Positions 51,137 to 59,263 of a stretch of 64,000 nucleotides of DNA are shown here, one piece after another (the stretch's first letter is position 1; each line of letters starts with the position of its first letter). The position numbers and the translations under genes were made by a program. The DNA comes from Burkholderiaceae bacterium (GTDB taxonomy: Bacteria; Pseudomonadota; Gammaproteobacteria; Burkholderiales; Burkholderiaceae_C): positions 124,001-188,000 of the forward strand of contig JAIRVR010000017.1 of NCBI GenBank assembly GCA_031253795.1, in the 5' to 3' direction. Below the pieces are notes generated by a model, which was not told where the DNA came from, did not search any database, and saw only the letters and a list, made by a program, of their open reading frames with translations.

Positions 51137-52777
51137 ATGGCCCGCGTACCCCGTCCCTCCCTGGCATTTCCCTTTCTGCGCAGCCTGCACTGGTCCAGCG
51201 GCCTGGTGCTGTGGCTGTATGCGGCCCTGCACCTGGGCAACCATGCCCTGGGCCTGGTGTCGCTGCAGGTGGCCGAGTCGGCGCGCGCGGTCATCCACGG
51301 GCTGTGGCGTTCGGCGCCGGGCACGGTGCTGCTGTATGGGGCGCTGGCCCTGCACATGGCCATGGCCCTGCATGCGCTGTGGCAACGGCGCAGCCTGCGC
51401 ATGCCGCCCCTGGAGGGGCTGCGCCTGGCCCTGGGCCTGTGCCTGCCCCTGCTGCTGGCCCTGCATGTGCCGGCCACGCGCCTGGCGCAGGAACTGTGGT
51501 CCGTCGAGCCTTCGTACGACCGCATCGTGCGCTCGTTCTGGAACCCTTCGAGCATGGCCGCCCAGTTGCTGCTGCTGTGCGCGGCCTGGGCCCATGGCTG
51601 CATGGGCCTGCATCTGGCGCTGCGCGCACGCCCGGCCTGGCGGCGCTGGCAGCCGCTGCTGCTGACCGGGGCCGTGCTGCTGCCCGTGCTGGCGGCCCTG
51701 GGCATTCTGTCCATGGTGCGCGAAATCCAGGCCGCGGACCTGCCGGCACCGCCCGTGCCTTCGCCCGAGGCTGCGCAATGGCTGCGCGGCCTGACGGCGG
51801 ACCTGCGCGAGGGCTGGCTGGCACTGCTGGCCATTCCCCTGGTCGGGCGCGGCCTGTGGCGCATGTTGCGCGCCCGCGGCGGCGCCCGCGTGCAGCTGCA
51901 CTATCCGGGCCGCACGGTCCAGGTGCCGCGCGGCCTGAGCGTGCTGGAGGCCAGCCGCGAGCACGGCATCGCGCACCTGTCGCTGTGCGGTGGCAAGGCG
52001 CGCTGTTCCACCTGCCGAGTGCGTGTCAGCGGTCCCCCGGCCCACCTGCCCCGGAGCCGGCGCGCCGAGCGCCTGACGCTGGAGCGCGTGGGCGCGCCTG
52101 ACGATGTGCGCCTGGCCTGCCAGCTGCGGCCCACGGGCGACATCCAGGTGGTGCCGCTGTTTTCCGCGGCCGCATCGCAGCGTCCGGCGCGCCGGGGCGA
52201 GGAGCGCGAGGTGGCGATCCTGTTCGTGGACCTGCGCCGCTGGTCCGGCCTGGCCGAGCGCCAGTGGCCCGTGGACCTGTCCTGGGTGCTGGACCAGTAT
52301 TTCGAGCTGGTGGGCCAGGCCGTGCGCGACAGCGGGGGGCTGGCCAACCAGTTCATCGGCGACAGCGTGATGGCCATCTTCGGCCTGGACCAGGACCTGG
52401 ACACGGCCTGCCGCCAGGCCGTGCATGCCAGCGCCCTCATCGACCGGCGCATGCAGGACTGGAGCAGCGGCTTCGAGGCCCAGTTCGGCCAGCCGCTGGA
52501 CTTCGGCATGGGCCTGCACGCGGGCCGCGCGGCCGTGGGCCGCGTGGGCTTCGAGCAGACGACCAGCTTCACCGCCGTGGGCGAGGTGGTCAATACCGCC
52601 AGCCGCCTGCAGGAGCACACCAAGCGCGCCGAAGCCCGCCTGGTGCTGTCGCAGGAGGTGGCGCGCCGCGCCGGGGTGGAAGCCGGGCTGGGACGGGCCA
52701 CCGAGGTCCAGGTGCGCGGGCGCTCGCGGCCGCTGTGGGTGCTGCAGGTGTCAAGGCCGGCGCTGCAGTGGCCCTGA
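51137..52777 (+). CDS. Membrane-anchored ferredoxin-linked class III adenylate cyclase
   Basis: 546 residues. Residues ~10-245 form about six membrane helices with clustered His residues (H32, H36, H73, H79, H110, H153, H159), reminiscent of the diheme-b anchor of succinate:quinone reductases. Next, a 2Fe-2S ferredoxin at ~250-350: 'CGGKARCSTC' (Cys284, 290, 293) and a fourth Cys in 'RLACQL'. Then a class III cyclase, ~360-540: metal Asp in 'ILFVDLRRWSGL' and 'FIGDSVMAIFG', plus 'FTAVGEVVNTASRLQ'. A redox-gated cyclase like S. meliloti CyaC is the closest idea I know. Divergent from the Crp-family gene. Confidence 0.9.
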   Translation: MARVPRPSLAFPFLRSLHWSSGLVLWLYAALHLGNHALGLVSLQVAESARAVIHGLWRSAPGTVLLYGALALHMAMALHALWQRRSLRMPPLEGLRLALGLCLPLLLALHVPATRLAQELWSVEPSYDRIVRSFWNPSSMAAQLLLLCAAWAHGCMGLHLALRARPAWRRWQPLLLTGAVLLPVLAALGILSMVREIQAADLPAPPVPSPEAAQWLRGLTADLREGWLALLAIPLVGRGLWRMLRARGGARVQLHYPGRTVQVPRGLSVLEASREHGIAHLSLCGGKARCSTCRVRVSGPPAHLPRSRRAERLTLERVGAPDDVRLACQLRPTGDIQVVPLFSAAASQRPARRGEEREVAILFVDLRRWSGLAERQWPVDLSWVLDQYFELVGQAVRDSGGLANQFIGDSVMAIFGLDQDLDTACRQAVHASALIDRRMQDWSSGFEAQFGQPLDFGMGLHAGRAAVGRVGFEQTTSFTAVGEVVNTASRLQEHTKRAEARLVLSQEVARRAGVEAGLGRATEVQVRGRSRPLWVLQVSRPALQWP

Positions 52778-52905
52778 GGGCAAGACGGGGGCCGCTGTTT
52801 GCGAAAGACTGTGCGTTTAGGCACTGACGCGCAGGCACCCCCGGGGAGAGACTTCAGGCATGCAGAAAGCAATCACGCGCTGCAGGTTTTGATCAAGGAA
52901 TCGCC

Positions 52906-53268
52906 ATGAAGCACACCAAGCAACTCCTCGCCATCGTCGCACTGTCCGCCGCCGCATGGTCGGGCCTGGCCTCGGCCGCCCCGGCAGGCGCCCAGGTCTC
53001 CTCGGAAACCTGGTTCGGCGACCAACCCGTCAGCACCGGCCGCGCCCTGTCGCGTGCCGAAGTGGAGGCCGATCTGGCCATGTGGAAGCGCGCCGGCCTC
53101 GATCTGTACCAGAACATCGATGGCAACTACTGGGATGCCGACTACCAGCAGCACCTGGCCCAGTACCAGCGCCTGCGCAGCGGCCCCGAGTACCTGGCCG
53201 AGCTGCAGCGCCTCGGTGGTTCCGTGACGGCGGCCGAAGGCCAGGGAGCCGGCCGTGTCCCGGGCTGA
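52906..53268 (+). CDS. DUF4148-type secreted protein
   Basis: 120 residues with a signal peptide (MKHTKQLLAIVALSAAAWSGLASA). The mature part 'TGRALSRAEVEADLAMWKRAGLDLYQNIDGNYWDADYQQHLAQYQRLRSGPEYLAEL' resembles the DUF4148 family, small periplasmic or exported proteins common in Burkholderiales and of unknown function. An AAGGAATCGCC ribosome-binding site is present. It overlaps the DoxX gene by 14 bp. Confidence 0.8.
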   Translation: MKHTKQLLAIVALSAAAWSGLASAAPAGAQVSSETWFGDQPVSTGRALSRAEVEADLAMWKRAGLDLYQNIDGNYWDADYQQHLAQYQRLRSGPEYLAELQRLGGSVTAAEGQGAGRVPG

Positions 53269-53689
53269 AGCATTGTCGCGTTCCGCACCGGCCCAGGGTG
53301 CCAATGACCTGGGCCCGCTGGTGGCCCGGGTGCTGCTGAGCCTGCTGTTCCTGTACAGCGGGGTCGGCAAGCTGCTGGGGCCGGAGGCCACCATGGCCTA
53401 TATCGCCAAGGCCGGCCTGCCTCTGCCCATGCTGTCCTATGCCATGGCCCTGGTGGTGGAACTGGGGGTGGCAACCGCCCTGCTGCTGGGCTACCGGACG
53501 CGGGAGGCCGCGGCCGTGATGGCGGTGTTCAGCATCGCTTCGGCGCTGATGTTCCACAACCAGTTCGCCGACAAGGGCCAGCTGATCCAGTTCCTCAAGA
53601 ACCTGGCGATCGCCGGGGGTTTTGTGCAGCTGATGCTGGGCCCCGTGGGCCGGCTGGGCTGGGATGGACGGCGCCAGGGCACACGCTGA
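53255..53689 (+). CDS. DoxX-family membrane protein
   Basis: 144 residues with a GTG start and a CCAGGGAGCC ribosome-binding site. Four helices: 'LVARVLLSLLFLYSGVGKLLGPEATMAYIAKAGLP', 'MLSYAMALVVELGVATALLLGYRTREAAAVMAVFSIASALMFHNQF', and 'NLAIAGGFVQLML', with 'F..SG..K' and 'FH..F' typical of DoxX/YphA-like proteins. Role unknown; relatives associate with quinone or thiosulfate redox. Overlap with DUF4148 suggests co-transcription. Confidence 0.85.
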   Translation: MSRAEALSRSAPAQGANDLGPLVARVLLSLLFLYSGVGKLLGPEATMAYIAKAGLPLPMLSYAMALVVELGVATALLLGYRTREAAAVMAVFSIASALMFHNQFADKGQLIQFLKNLAIAGGFVQLMLGPVGRLGWDGRRQGTR

Positions 53690-53708
53690 AAAAAGACGGT
53701 CCATGCGC

Positions 53709-53742
53709 GGGCCACCGAGGGATCGGTGGCCCGTTGCGTTTT
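53709..53742. terminator. Terminator hairpin between DoxX and GntR genes
   Basis: Perfect 10-bp stem GGGCCACCGA / TCGGTGGCCC with a 4-base loop, followed by GTTGCGTTTT on the plus strand. A short A-run (TGAAAAAAG) at 53688-53696 lies on the other side, so it may serve both convergent genes. Confidence 0.8.
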
Positions 53743-53749
53743 CTGCGGG

Positions 53750-54424
53750 TCAGACCCGGATGCCTTTTTCGGCCAGGCGGCGCGCATAGGCCGCCAGGAT
53801 CAGGCGCTCGGAGTGCACCAGGTAGTCGTTGAGCGCGGACGCGGCCTCGGCGGGCTGGCCGGCCTCGAACTGCTGCAGGATGCGGGCATTCATGTCCACG
53901 TAGGGTGCGTGCAGGAAATGCGGATCGCGCAGCAGTCCGAAGGCCAGGCGCAGTTCGGCCAGCAGGTGCTCGAACATGGTGTTCAGGCGCTCGCTGTCGG
54001 CCAACTGCACGATGGCCTTGTGGAAGGACATGTTGGCCGTGCCCACGCCCGACCAGTCCTGGGCTTCGCGGTTGCGCTGGGCGGTGTCCACGGCCTCGCG
54101 CATGAGTGCGCGCGCGGGATGCATGGGATAGGCCTGTGCCAGGGCCTGGCATTCCACCATGCGGCGCACGCGGTAGATGTCGATGATGGAGGCGATGCTG
54201 GGCGCGGCCACCGATACGCCCTTGTTGGGCTCGTGCACCAGCAGGCCTTCCTTGGTCAGCAGCCGGAAGGCCTCGCGCAAGGTGTTGCGCGAGATGGCCA
54301 GGCTTTCGCTGAGAGCGGCCTCCGACAGCTTTTGCCCGGGTTCCCAGGCCCCGTCGATGAGCTTGCTGCGCAGCTGCTCGGTCACGCGGTCGGTCAGGTT
54401 CTGGATCTCGGTGCTACGGGTCAT
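53750..54424 (-). CDS. FadR/FCD-type GntR transcriptional regulator
   Basis: 224 residues. N-terminal winged helix 'LTDRVTEQLRSKLIDGAWEPGQKLSEAALSESLAISRNTLREAFRLLTKEGLLVHEPNKGVSVA'; the C-terminal FCD domain holds metal-ligand-like residues ('NMSFHKAIV', 'DMNARILQQFEAG', 'YLVHSERLI'). Ligand probably a small carboxylate. Located on the edge of the binding-protein and 5-oxoproline genes; the TTGTAAGACAA site upstream of the DUF969 gene has the FadR-type TNGTNNNACNA form, so that promoter is a candidate target. Confidence 0.9.
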   Translation of the reverse strand: MTRSTEIQNLTDRVTEQLRSKLIDGAWEPGQKLSEAALSESLAISRNTLREAFRLLTKEGLLVHEPNKGVSVAAPSIASIIDIYRVRRMVECQALAQAYPMHPARALMREAVDTAQRNREAQDWSGVGTANMSFHKAIVQLADSERLNTMFEHLLAELRLAFGLLRDPHFLHAPYVDMNARILQQFEAGQPAEAASALNDYLVHSERLILAAYARRLAEKGIRV

Positions 54425-54472
54425 GGTGGAGCGGATGTGAAGGCCAGAGCGCAGTGTAGCGAGGGCCGGGGC

Positions 54473-55627
54473 TCAGCCCAGCAATCGCCCGCCCGTGCCC
54501 AGCACGCCCAGATCGATGAAGCCCGATCCCACATAAGGGGCCTGGCTGCCGTAGTCGATGGCAAAGCCGCCCAGGTCCCACTGGCGTATGCCGGCCAGCG
54601 CCGTGCGCAGCCGGGCCTGGCCGGGGTCGCGGCCTGCGCGTTCCAGGCCTTCGGCCAGCACCCGTGTGTTGACATAGGCCTCCAGGCTGCCCAGCGAAAA
54701 CTCCTGCTGCCGGTTGGCGCGCATGGCCGCCTGGTAGTCGCGCACCAGCTGCAGCCTGGCCAGATGGGGCGAGGGCACGACCATGGTCATGGCCAGGCCG
54801 CGTGCATCCTCGCCAAGCCGGGCCAGGCTGTCGTGGGGCAGGGTCACGCTCAGGCCCGACAGCAGCATGCCCGGAGCGCTTTTGCGCAGGCCGCGCACCA
54901 GGTCGGCCGATACCGTGCCGGCCGTGGCCAGCAGCAGGGCTGAGGGGTGGGCGCCGGCGGCCTTGTCCACCACATCGGCCAGATTCTTGCCGTCGGTGGC
55001 CACGGCCAGTTGCAGGGCCGGCTTCATGTTCAGGCCGGCCAGAGCGCGCGTGGCGTCCTCCAGCATTTCGCGGCCATAGCCGTTGTCCAGGTGGACGATG
55101 CCTATGCTCTTGAGCCCCATGCCGGCCAGGCGCTGGACCAGACGGTTGACTTCCGTGGTGTAGCTGGCGCGCACATGAAAGACGTTGCGCGAGGGCTGGC
55201 GCAGCGAAGACGCGCCTGTCCAGGGCGCCACATAGGGGATGCCGGCCTCCTCGACCAGGGGCAGGATGGCCGTGTTGTTGGGTGTGCCCACGCAGGACAG
55301 CAGGGCAAAGGCGGAGCCCTGGGACAGCATCTTCTTCACGTTGTCGGCCGTTCGCTGGGGCACGTAGCCGTCGTCCACCAGCTGCAGGCGCAGCGTGCGG
55401 CCGTGGATGCCTCCGCGCGCATTGATCTGGGCCATGGCGGCCTCGGCACCCTGCTGTATGTCCTTGCCGAAGCTGGCCAGCGGCCCCGTCATGGCGGCCG
55501 AACAGCCGATGGTCAGTGTCCTGGCGGCCAGGCCGGGTTCATCGGCCAGTGCGTGGCGCACCAGGGCCGGTGCCGCCAGCAGGGTCGCGGCGCGGGGAAG
55601 GGCGGAGACAAGTTGGCGGCGGCGCAT
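54473..55627 (-). CDS. LivK-type periplasmic ligand-binding protein (orphan)
   Basis: 384 residues with a Tat- or Sec-like leader (MRRRQLVSALPRAATLLAAPALVRHALA). Type I periplasmic fold: 'TIGCSAAMTGPLASFGKDIQQGAEAAMAQINARGGIHGRTLRLQLVDDGYVPQRTADNVKKML' and 'GIVHLDNGYGREMLEDATRALAG'. Branched-chain amino-acid or amide binding is typical. No LivHMGF permease or ATPase genes nearby. 48 bp downstream lies the GntR gene on the same strand. Possibly linked to the 5-oxoproline locus. Confidence 0.88.
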   Translation of the reverse strand: MRRRQLVSALPRAATLLAAPALVRHALADEPGLAARTLTIGCSAAMTGPLASFGKDIQQGAEAAMAQINARGGIHGRTLRLQLVDDGYVPQRTADNVKKMLSQGSAFALLSCVGTPNNTAILPLVEEAGIPYVAPWTGASSLRQPSRNVFHVRASYTTEVNRLVQRLAGMGLKSIGIVHLDNGYGREMLEDATRALAGLNMKPALQLAVATDGKNLADVVDKAAGAHPSALLLATAGTVSADLVRGLRKSAPGMLLSGLSVTLPHDSLARLGEDARGLAMTMVVPSPHLARLQLVRDYQAAMRANRQQEFSLGSLEAYVNTRVLAEGLERAGRDPGQARLRTALAGIRQWDLGGFAIDYGSQAPYVGSGFIDLGVLGTGGRLLG

Positions 55628-55806
55628 GGATGTCGGTGCGGGCGGCGGCAGTGGAGGTGCGGCCCATTGTAGGAAGCGGTCTTGCGCCAGGACCGGCGCG
55701 GTGCCTGGGTTTTACCCGGGGGGCGGGCACCGTGCATGCCGTCTTCCCAGCGAAGCGCTGAGCTTGTAGGCAAGGATATGCGGGTTTGTACTATGTCTAT
55801 GCAAAG

Positions 55807-55863
55807 ATTGTCATGCTCACAATTCGTTCTTGTAAGACAACTTTCATTTTTTGTTGAACAAAA
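55807..55863 (+). promoter_or_regulatory. Promoter with three palindromes upstream of the 5-oxoproline transporter
   Basis: An AT-rich island within the 295-bp gap 55628-55922, which has no gene. ATTGT-N7-ACAAT (55807-55823), TTGTAAGACAA (55830-55840, FadR-type TNGTNNNACNA) and TTTTGTT-G-AACAAAA (55849-55863, perfect 7-bp arms) follow each other. TTGTCA (55808-55813) and TGTAAG (55831-55836) form a 17-bp-spaced sigma70-like promoter, its -10 box inside the middle palindrome. The GntR regulator encoded nearby is the natural candidate; binding is inference. Confidence 0.6.
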
Positions 55864-55922
55864 CCGGGCTGTGGCAGGAACAGGCCATTGCGTTCCCAGG
55901 GGGTGTTCGACGGGAGGTATTC

Positions 55923-56669
55923 ATGCCGACTGACATCAATCTGTGGCCGCTCATAGGCGTGGCCATTATCGTGGCGGGCTTTGTGCTGCGCTTCAACCCC
56001 ATGATGGTCGTGATCGTCACGGCCATCGGCACGGCGCTGGCGGCGGGCTTTCCCGTCGACAAGGTGCTGGCCACCATAGGCACGGGCTTCATCAAGACGC
56101 GCAACCTGCCGCTGATCATCCTGCTGCCGCTGGCCGTCATCGGCTTGCTGGAGCGCCATGGCCTGCGCCAGCATGCGCAGCGCTGGATCAGTTCGATCAA
56201 GTCGGCCACGGCGGGCCGCCTGCTCATCGTTTACCTGGCCGCGCGCCAGCTCACGGCCGCCGTGGGCCTGACCAGCCTGGGCGGCCATCCTCAGATGGTG
56301 CGTCCGCTGCTGGCGCCCATGGCCGAAGGCGCGACCCAGTCGCGCTATGGCGTGCTGCCCGCCAAGGTGCGCGACAAGCTGCGCGCCTATTCGGCCGCCA
56401 CGGACAATGTGGGCCTGTTCTTCGGCGAGGACATCTTCGTGGCCTTCGGCGCCATCGTGCTGATGACCACCTTCCTGAAGGAAGCCGGCATCGAGGTCGA
56501 GCCCATCCACGTGGCGCTGTGGGGCATTCCCACGGCCATCTGCGCCTTCATCATCCACGCCTGGCGCCTGAACCGCCTGGACCGCACGCTGCAGCGCGAA
56601 CTGGCCGCTTACCAGGCCAGCCAGGCCAGCGCCCAACCCGCGGCCGCCACCGAAGCCAAGGGAGCCTGA
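55923..56669 (+). CDS. DUF969-family membrane protein (5-oxoproline transporter subunit)
   Basis: 248 residues; helices near 5-25, 30-60, 65-85, 185-215 and others. 'NPMMVVIVTAIGTALAAGFPVDKVLATIGTGFIKTRNLPLIILLPLAVIGLLER' and 'LRAYSAATDNVGLFFGEDIFVAFGAIVLM' are family marks. DUF969 pairs with DUF979 as a two-subunit transporter associated with 5-oxoproline genes. GGGAGGT sits just ahead of ATG 55923; the ORF-track start is 24 codons earlier, inside the regulatory palindromes. One-base gap to the DUF979 gene. Confidence 0.88.
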   Translation: MPTDINLWPLIGVAIIVAGFVLRFNPMMVVIVTAIGTALAAGFPVDKVLATIGTGFIKTRNLPLIILLPLAVIGLLERHGLRQHAQRWISSIKSATAGRLLIVYLAARQLTAAVGLTSLGGHPQMVRPLLAPMAEGATQSRYGVLPAKVRDKLRAYSAATDNVGLFFGEDIFVAFGAIVLMTTFLKEAGIEVEPIHVALWGIPTAICAFIIHAWRLNRLDRTLQRELAAYQASQASAQPAAATEAKGA

Positions 56670-56670
56670 C

Positions 56671-57624
56671 ATGACGCTGAGCATCCAACACCTGTACTAC
56701 CTGGTCGGCTTCGTCCTGGCCGTCACGGCCGTGATGACGCTGCGCGACGCCAGCAATCCCAAGCGCTGGTCCAGCGGCCTGTTCTGGGCCCTGTATGCCG
56801 CCGTTTTTCTGGTGGGCAACGAGCTGTCGCCCGTGGTGGTCGGCGTCATCGCCGTGGCCATGGCCCTGATCGCGGGCTTTGGCGGCGTGGGCAGCGGCCG
56901 CCACACACCGCGCAGCGATGCCGACTACCTGGCCAGCGCACGGCGTCTGGGCAACAAGCTGTTCGCCCCGGCCCTGGCGATTCCTCTGATCACCATGGTC
57001 GGCACGCTCAGCGCCTCGCACCTGGTGTTCGGCGGCACGCCCCTGCTCGATCCCAAGAACACCACCCTGGTCAGCCTGGGCGTGGGCTGTGTGCTGGCCC
57101 TGGCCCTGGCCTGCTGGCTGACCCGCGAGACGCCTGCCCAGGGCATGCGCGAGTCGCGCCGCCTGACCGACGCCCTGGGCTGGGCCCTGGTCCTGCCCCA
57201 GATGCTGGGCATGCTGGGCCTGGTGTTCTCCGATGCCGGCGTGGGCAAGGCCGTGGCCTATGTGACCACCACCTATATCAACATGGACATCCGCTTCGTG
57301 GCCGTGGCCGTCTACGTGATCGGCATGGCGCTGTTCACCGTGGTCATGGGCAATGGCTTCGCGGCCTTCCCGGTGATGACGGGCGGCGTGGGCGTGCCCG
57401 TGCTGGTGGGCGTCTACCATGGCGATCCCGCCGTGATGGCTGCCGTCGGCATGCTGTCGGGCTACTGCGGCACCCTGCTGACCCCCATGGCCGCCAATTT
57501 CAACCTGGTGCCTGCGGCCCTGCTGGAGATCGACAAGAACGCGGTGATCCGCGCCCAGGTGCCCACGGCCCTGGCGCTGCTGACGGCCAATGTGTTCCTG
57601 CTGTATTTCCTGATGTTCCGCTGA
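56671..57624 (+). CDS. DUF979-family membrane protein (5-oxoproline transporter subunit)
   Basis: 317 residues, about nine membrane helices ('YYLVGFVLAVTAVMTLRD', 'SGLFWALYAAVFLVGNELSPVVVGVIAVAMALIAGFGGV', 'FVAVAVYVIGMALFTVVMGNGFAAFPVMTGGVGVPVLVGVYHGDP', 'MLSGYCGTLLTPMAANFNLVPAALLEI'). The partner of DUF969. Followed by a repeat and then the pyroglutamyl peptidase gene, consistent with uptake of 5-oxoproline or pyroglutamyl peptides. Confidence 0.88.
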   Translation: MTLSIQHLYYLVGFVLAVTAVMTLRDASNPKRWSSGLFWALYAAVFLVGNELSPVVVGVIAVAMALIAGFGGVGSGRHTPRSDADYLASARRLGNKLFAPALAIPLITMVGTLSASHLVFGGTPLLDPKNTTLVSLGVGCVLALALACWLTRETPAQGMRESRRLTDALGWALVLPQMLGMLGLVFSDAGVGKAVAYVTTTYINMDIRFVAVAVYVIGMALFTVVMGNGFAAFPVMTGGVGVPVLVGVYHGDPAVMAAVGMLSGYCGTLLTPMAANFNLVPAALLEIDKNAVIRAQVPTALALLTANVFLLYFLMFR

Positions 57625-57635
57625 GGAATCAGTAC

Positions 57636-57740
57636 CCCCTGAGTCGCTTCGCGCCTTCCCCTCCCGCTTCGCGGGGGGAGCGGCACCCTCGGTGCGGGGC
57701 GGCGCGGCTGGCCCAGGCCCTTCCTCGGCGTCCCCGGGTT
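57636..57740. repeat. Comamonadaceae-type GC intergenic repeat, copy 3
   Basis: CCCCCTGAGTCGCTTCGCGC, CTCCCGCTTCGCGGGGGGAG, CCCTCGGTGCGGGGCGG and TCGGCGTCCCC blocks occur in the same order as in 41554-41640. It separates the transporter genes from the pyroglutamyl peptidase gene; no gene in the 172 bp. Confidence 0.7.
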
Positions 57741-57796
57741 TCGGTCAGGGGGTGCAGGTGGAACAAGAATCGCCGAGATACCCATAAGACCTGGAT

Positions 57797-58468
57797 ATGA
57801 CGACCCAACCCACAAGCCTCCGTGTCCTGGTGACCGGCTTCGAACCCTTCGAGCAGGACCCCGTCAACCCTTCCTGGGAAGTGGCGCGCGCCCTGCACGG
57901 GGAGGTCATTGCCGGCGCCACGGTGCATGCGGAGCAGCTGCCCTGCGTGTTCGGCGCGGCCATCGCCCAATTGCACCAGTCCCTTGAGCAGGTGCGGCCG
58001 GTGCTGATCATCTGCCTGGGCATGGCCGGCGGGCGGGTGGATTTCACACCCGAGCGTGTGGCCATCAATGTGGACGATGCACGCATTCCCGACCACGCGG
58101 ACTACCAGCCCGTGGACGTGCCCGTGGTGCCCGGCGCACCCGCGGCCTATTTTTCCACCCTGCCCATCAAGGCCGTGGTGCACCAGCTGCGCGAGAAAGG
58201 CATTCCGTCGTCCGTGTCGAACACGGCGGGCACCTTTGTATGCAACCATGTGTTTTTCGCGCTGATGCACTGGCTGGCGCAAGGACGTGGCGAAGCCGGC
58301 GCGCGCGGCGGCTTCATCCATGTGCCGGCCCTGCCCGAGCAGGCGGCACGCCGGCCCGGCATGGCCAGCATGGCCCTGGCCACCCAGGTGGCCGCCCTGC
58401 GCGAAACCATTCGCACGTCCCTGACCGTGGCGCAGGACCTGAAGGAAACCGCCGGCCAGCTGCATTGA
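57797..58468 (+). CDS. pcp: Pyroglutamyl-peptidase I
   Basis: 223 residues of the C15 cysteine peptidase family. 'VLVTGFEPFEQDPVNPSWEVARAL' at the start, 'ICLGMAGGRVDFTPERVAINVDDARIPDHADYQP', and the nucleophile Cys in 'SNTAGTFVCNHVFFALMHW', followed by 'FIHVPALPEQA' with the catalytic His. It removes N-terminal pyroglutamate from peptides, releasing 5-oxoproline for PxpABC. A slightly extended C-terminus. It lies 27 bp before pxpA. Confidence 0.95.
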   Translation: MTTQPTSLRVLVTGFEPFEQDPVNPSWEVARALHGEVIAGATVHAEQLPCVFGAAIAQLHQSLEQVRPVLIICLGMAGGRVDFTPERVAINVDDARIPDHADYQPVDVPVVPGAPAAYFSTLPIKAVVHQLREKGIPSSVSNTAGTFVCNHVFFALMHWLAQGRGEAGARGGFIHVPALPEQAARRPGMASMALATQVAALRETIRTSLTVAQDLKETAGQLH

Positions 58469-58495
58469 TGCGCTGGAACCGGCGAGGAGAGAACG

Positions 58496-59254
58496 ATGAA
58501 AATGGATTTGAACAGCGACCTGGGTGAAAGCCTGGGCGCATGGCGCATGGGCGATGACGCGGCCATGCTGGATATCGTCAGCAGTGCCAACGTGGCCTGC
58601 GGCTTCCATGGCGGTGACCCGGCCGGCATCCTGGAGACGCTGAAGGCGGCCCAGGGGCGCGGCGTCATGGTCGGTGCCCATGTGTCCTACCCCGACCTGG
58701 TGGGCTTTGGCCGTCGCAACATGGACGTGGCCAGCAGCGACCTGGTGGCCAGCATCATCTACCAGATCGGCGCCCTGCAGGGTCTGGCGCAGGCGGCCGG
58801 CACGCGCGTGCGCTATGTCAAGCCGCATGGCGCCCTGTACAACACCATTGCCCAGGACCGGCGCCAGGCCGGCGATGTGATCGCGGCCATCCGCGCCATC
58901 GACCCCAGCCTGGTCCTGGTGGCCCTGGCCGGCTCGCCCCTGATCGACTGGGCGCGCGACGCGGGCCTGACCGTGGTGGCCGAGGCCTTTGCCGATCGCG
59001 GCTACACGCCCGAGGGCGCCCTGGTGTCGCGCCGCGAGCCGGGTGCGGTGCTGCACGACGTGGACCAGATCGCCGAGCGCATGCTGACCCTGGTGCGCGA
59101 CGGCGTGGTCCGGGCCGTGGACGGCAGCCTGGTGCGCATTGCCGCCGACTCCATCTGCGTGCACGGCGACAGCCCCGGCGCCGTGGCCATTGCCCGACAC
59201 CTGCGCGAACGCTTCGAACGGGAAGGCGTGCGCATCTCTTCTTTCGTGGGCTGA
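58496..59254 (+). CDS. pxpA: 5-oxoprolinase subunit A (LamB/YcsF family)
   Basis: 252 residues. '[43 protein letters not shown]', '[20 protein letters not shown]', '[17 protein letters not shown]' and '[22 protein letters not shown]' are the LamB/YcsF signatures. With PxpBC it hydrolyses 5-oxoproline to glutamate using ATP. Three bp separate it from the pxpBC ORF-track start. A GAGGAGAGAACG ribosome-binding site is present. Confidence 0.95.
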   Translation: MKMDLNSDLGESLGAWRMGDDAAMLDIVSSANVACGFHGGDPAGILETLKAAQGRGVMVGAHVSYPDLVGFGRRNMDVASSDLVASIIYQIGALQGLAQAAGTRVRYVKPHGALYNTIAQDRRQAGDVIAAIRAIDPSLVLVALAGSPLIDWARDAGLTVVAEAFADRGYTPEGALVSRREPGAVLHDVDQIAERMLTLVRDGVVRAVDGSLVRIAADSICVHGDSPGAVAIARHLRERFEREGVRISSFVG

Positions 59255-59263
59255 GGAATGTCC

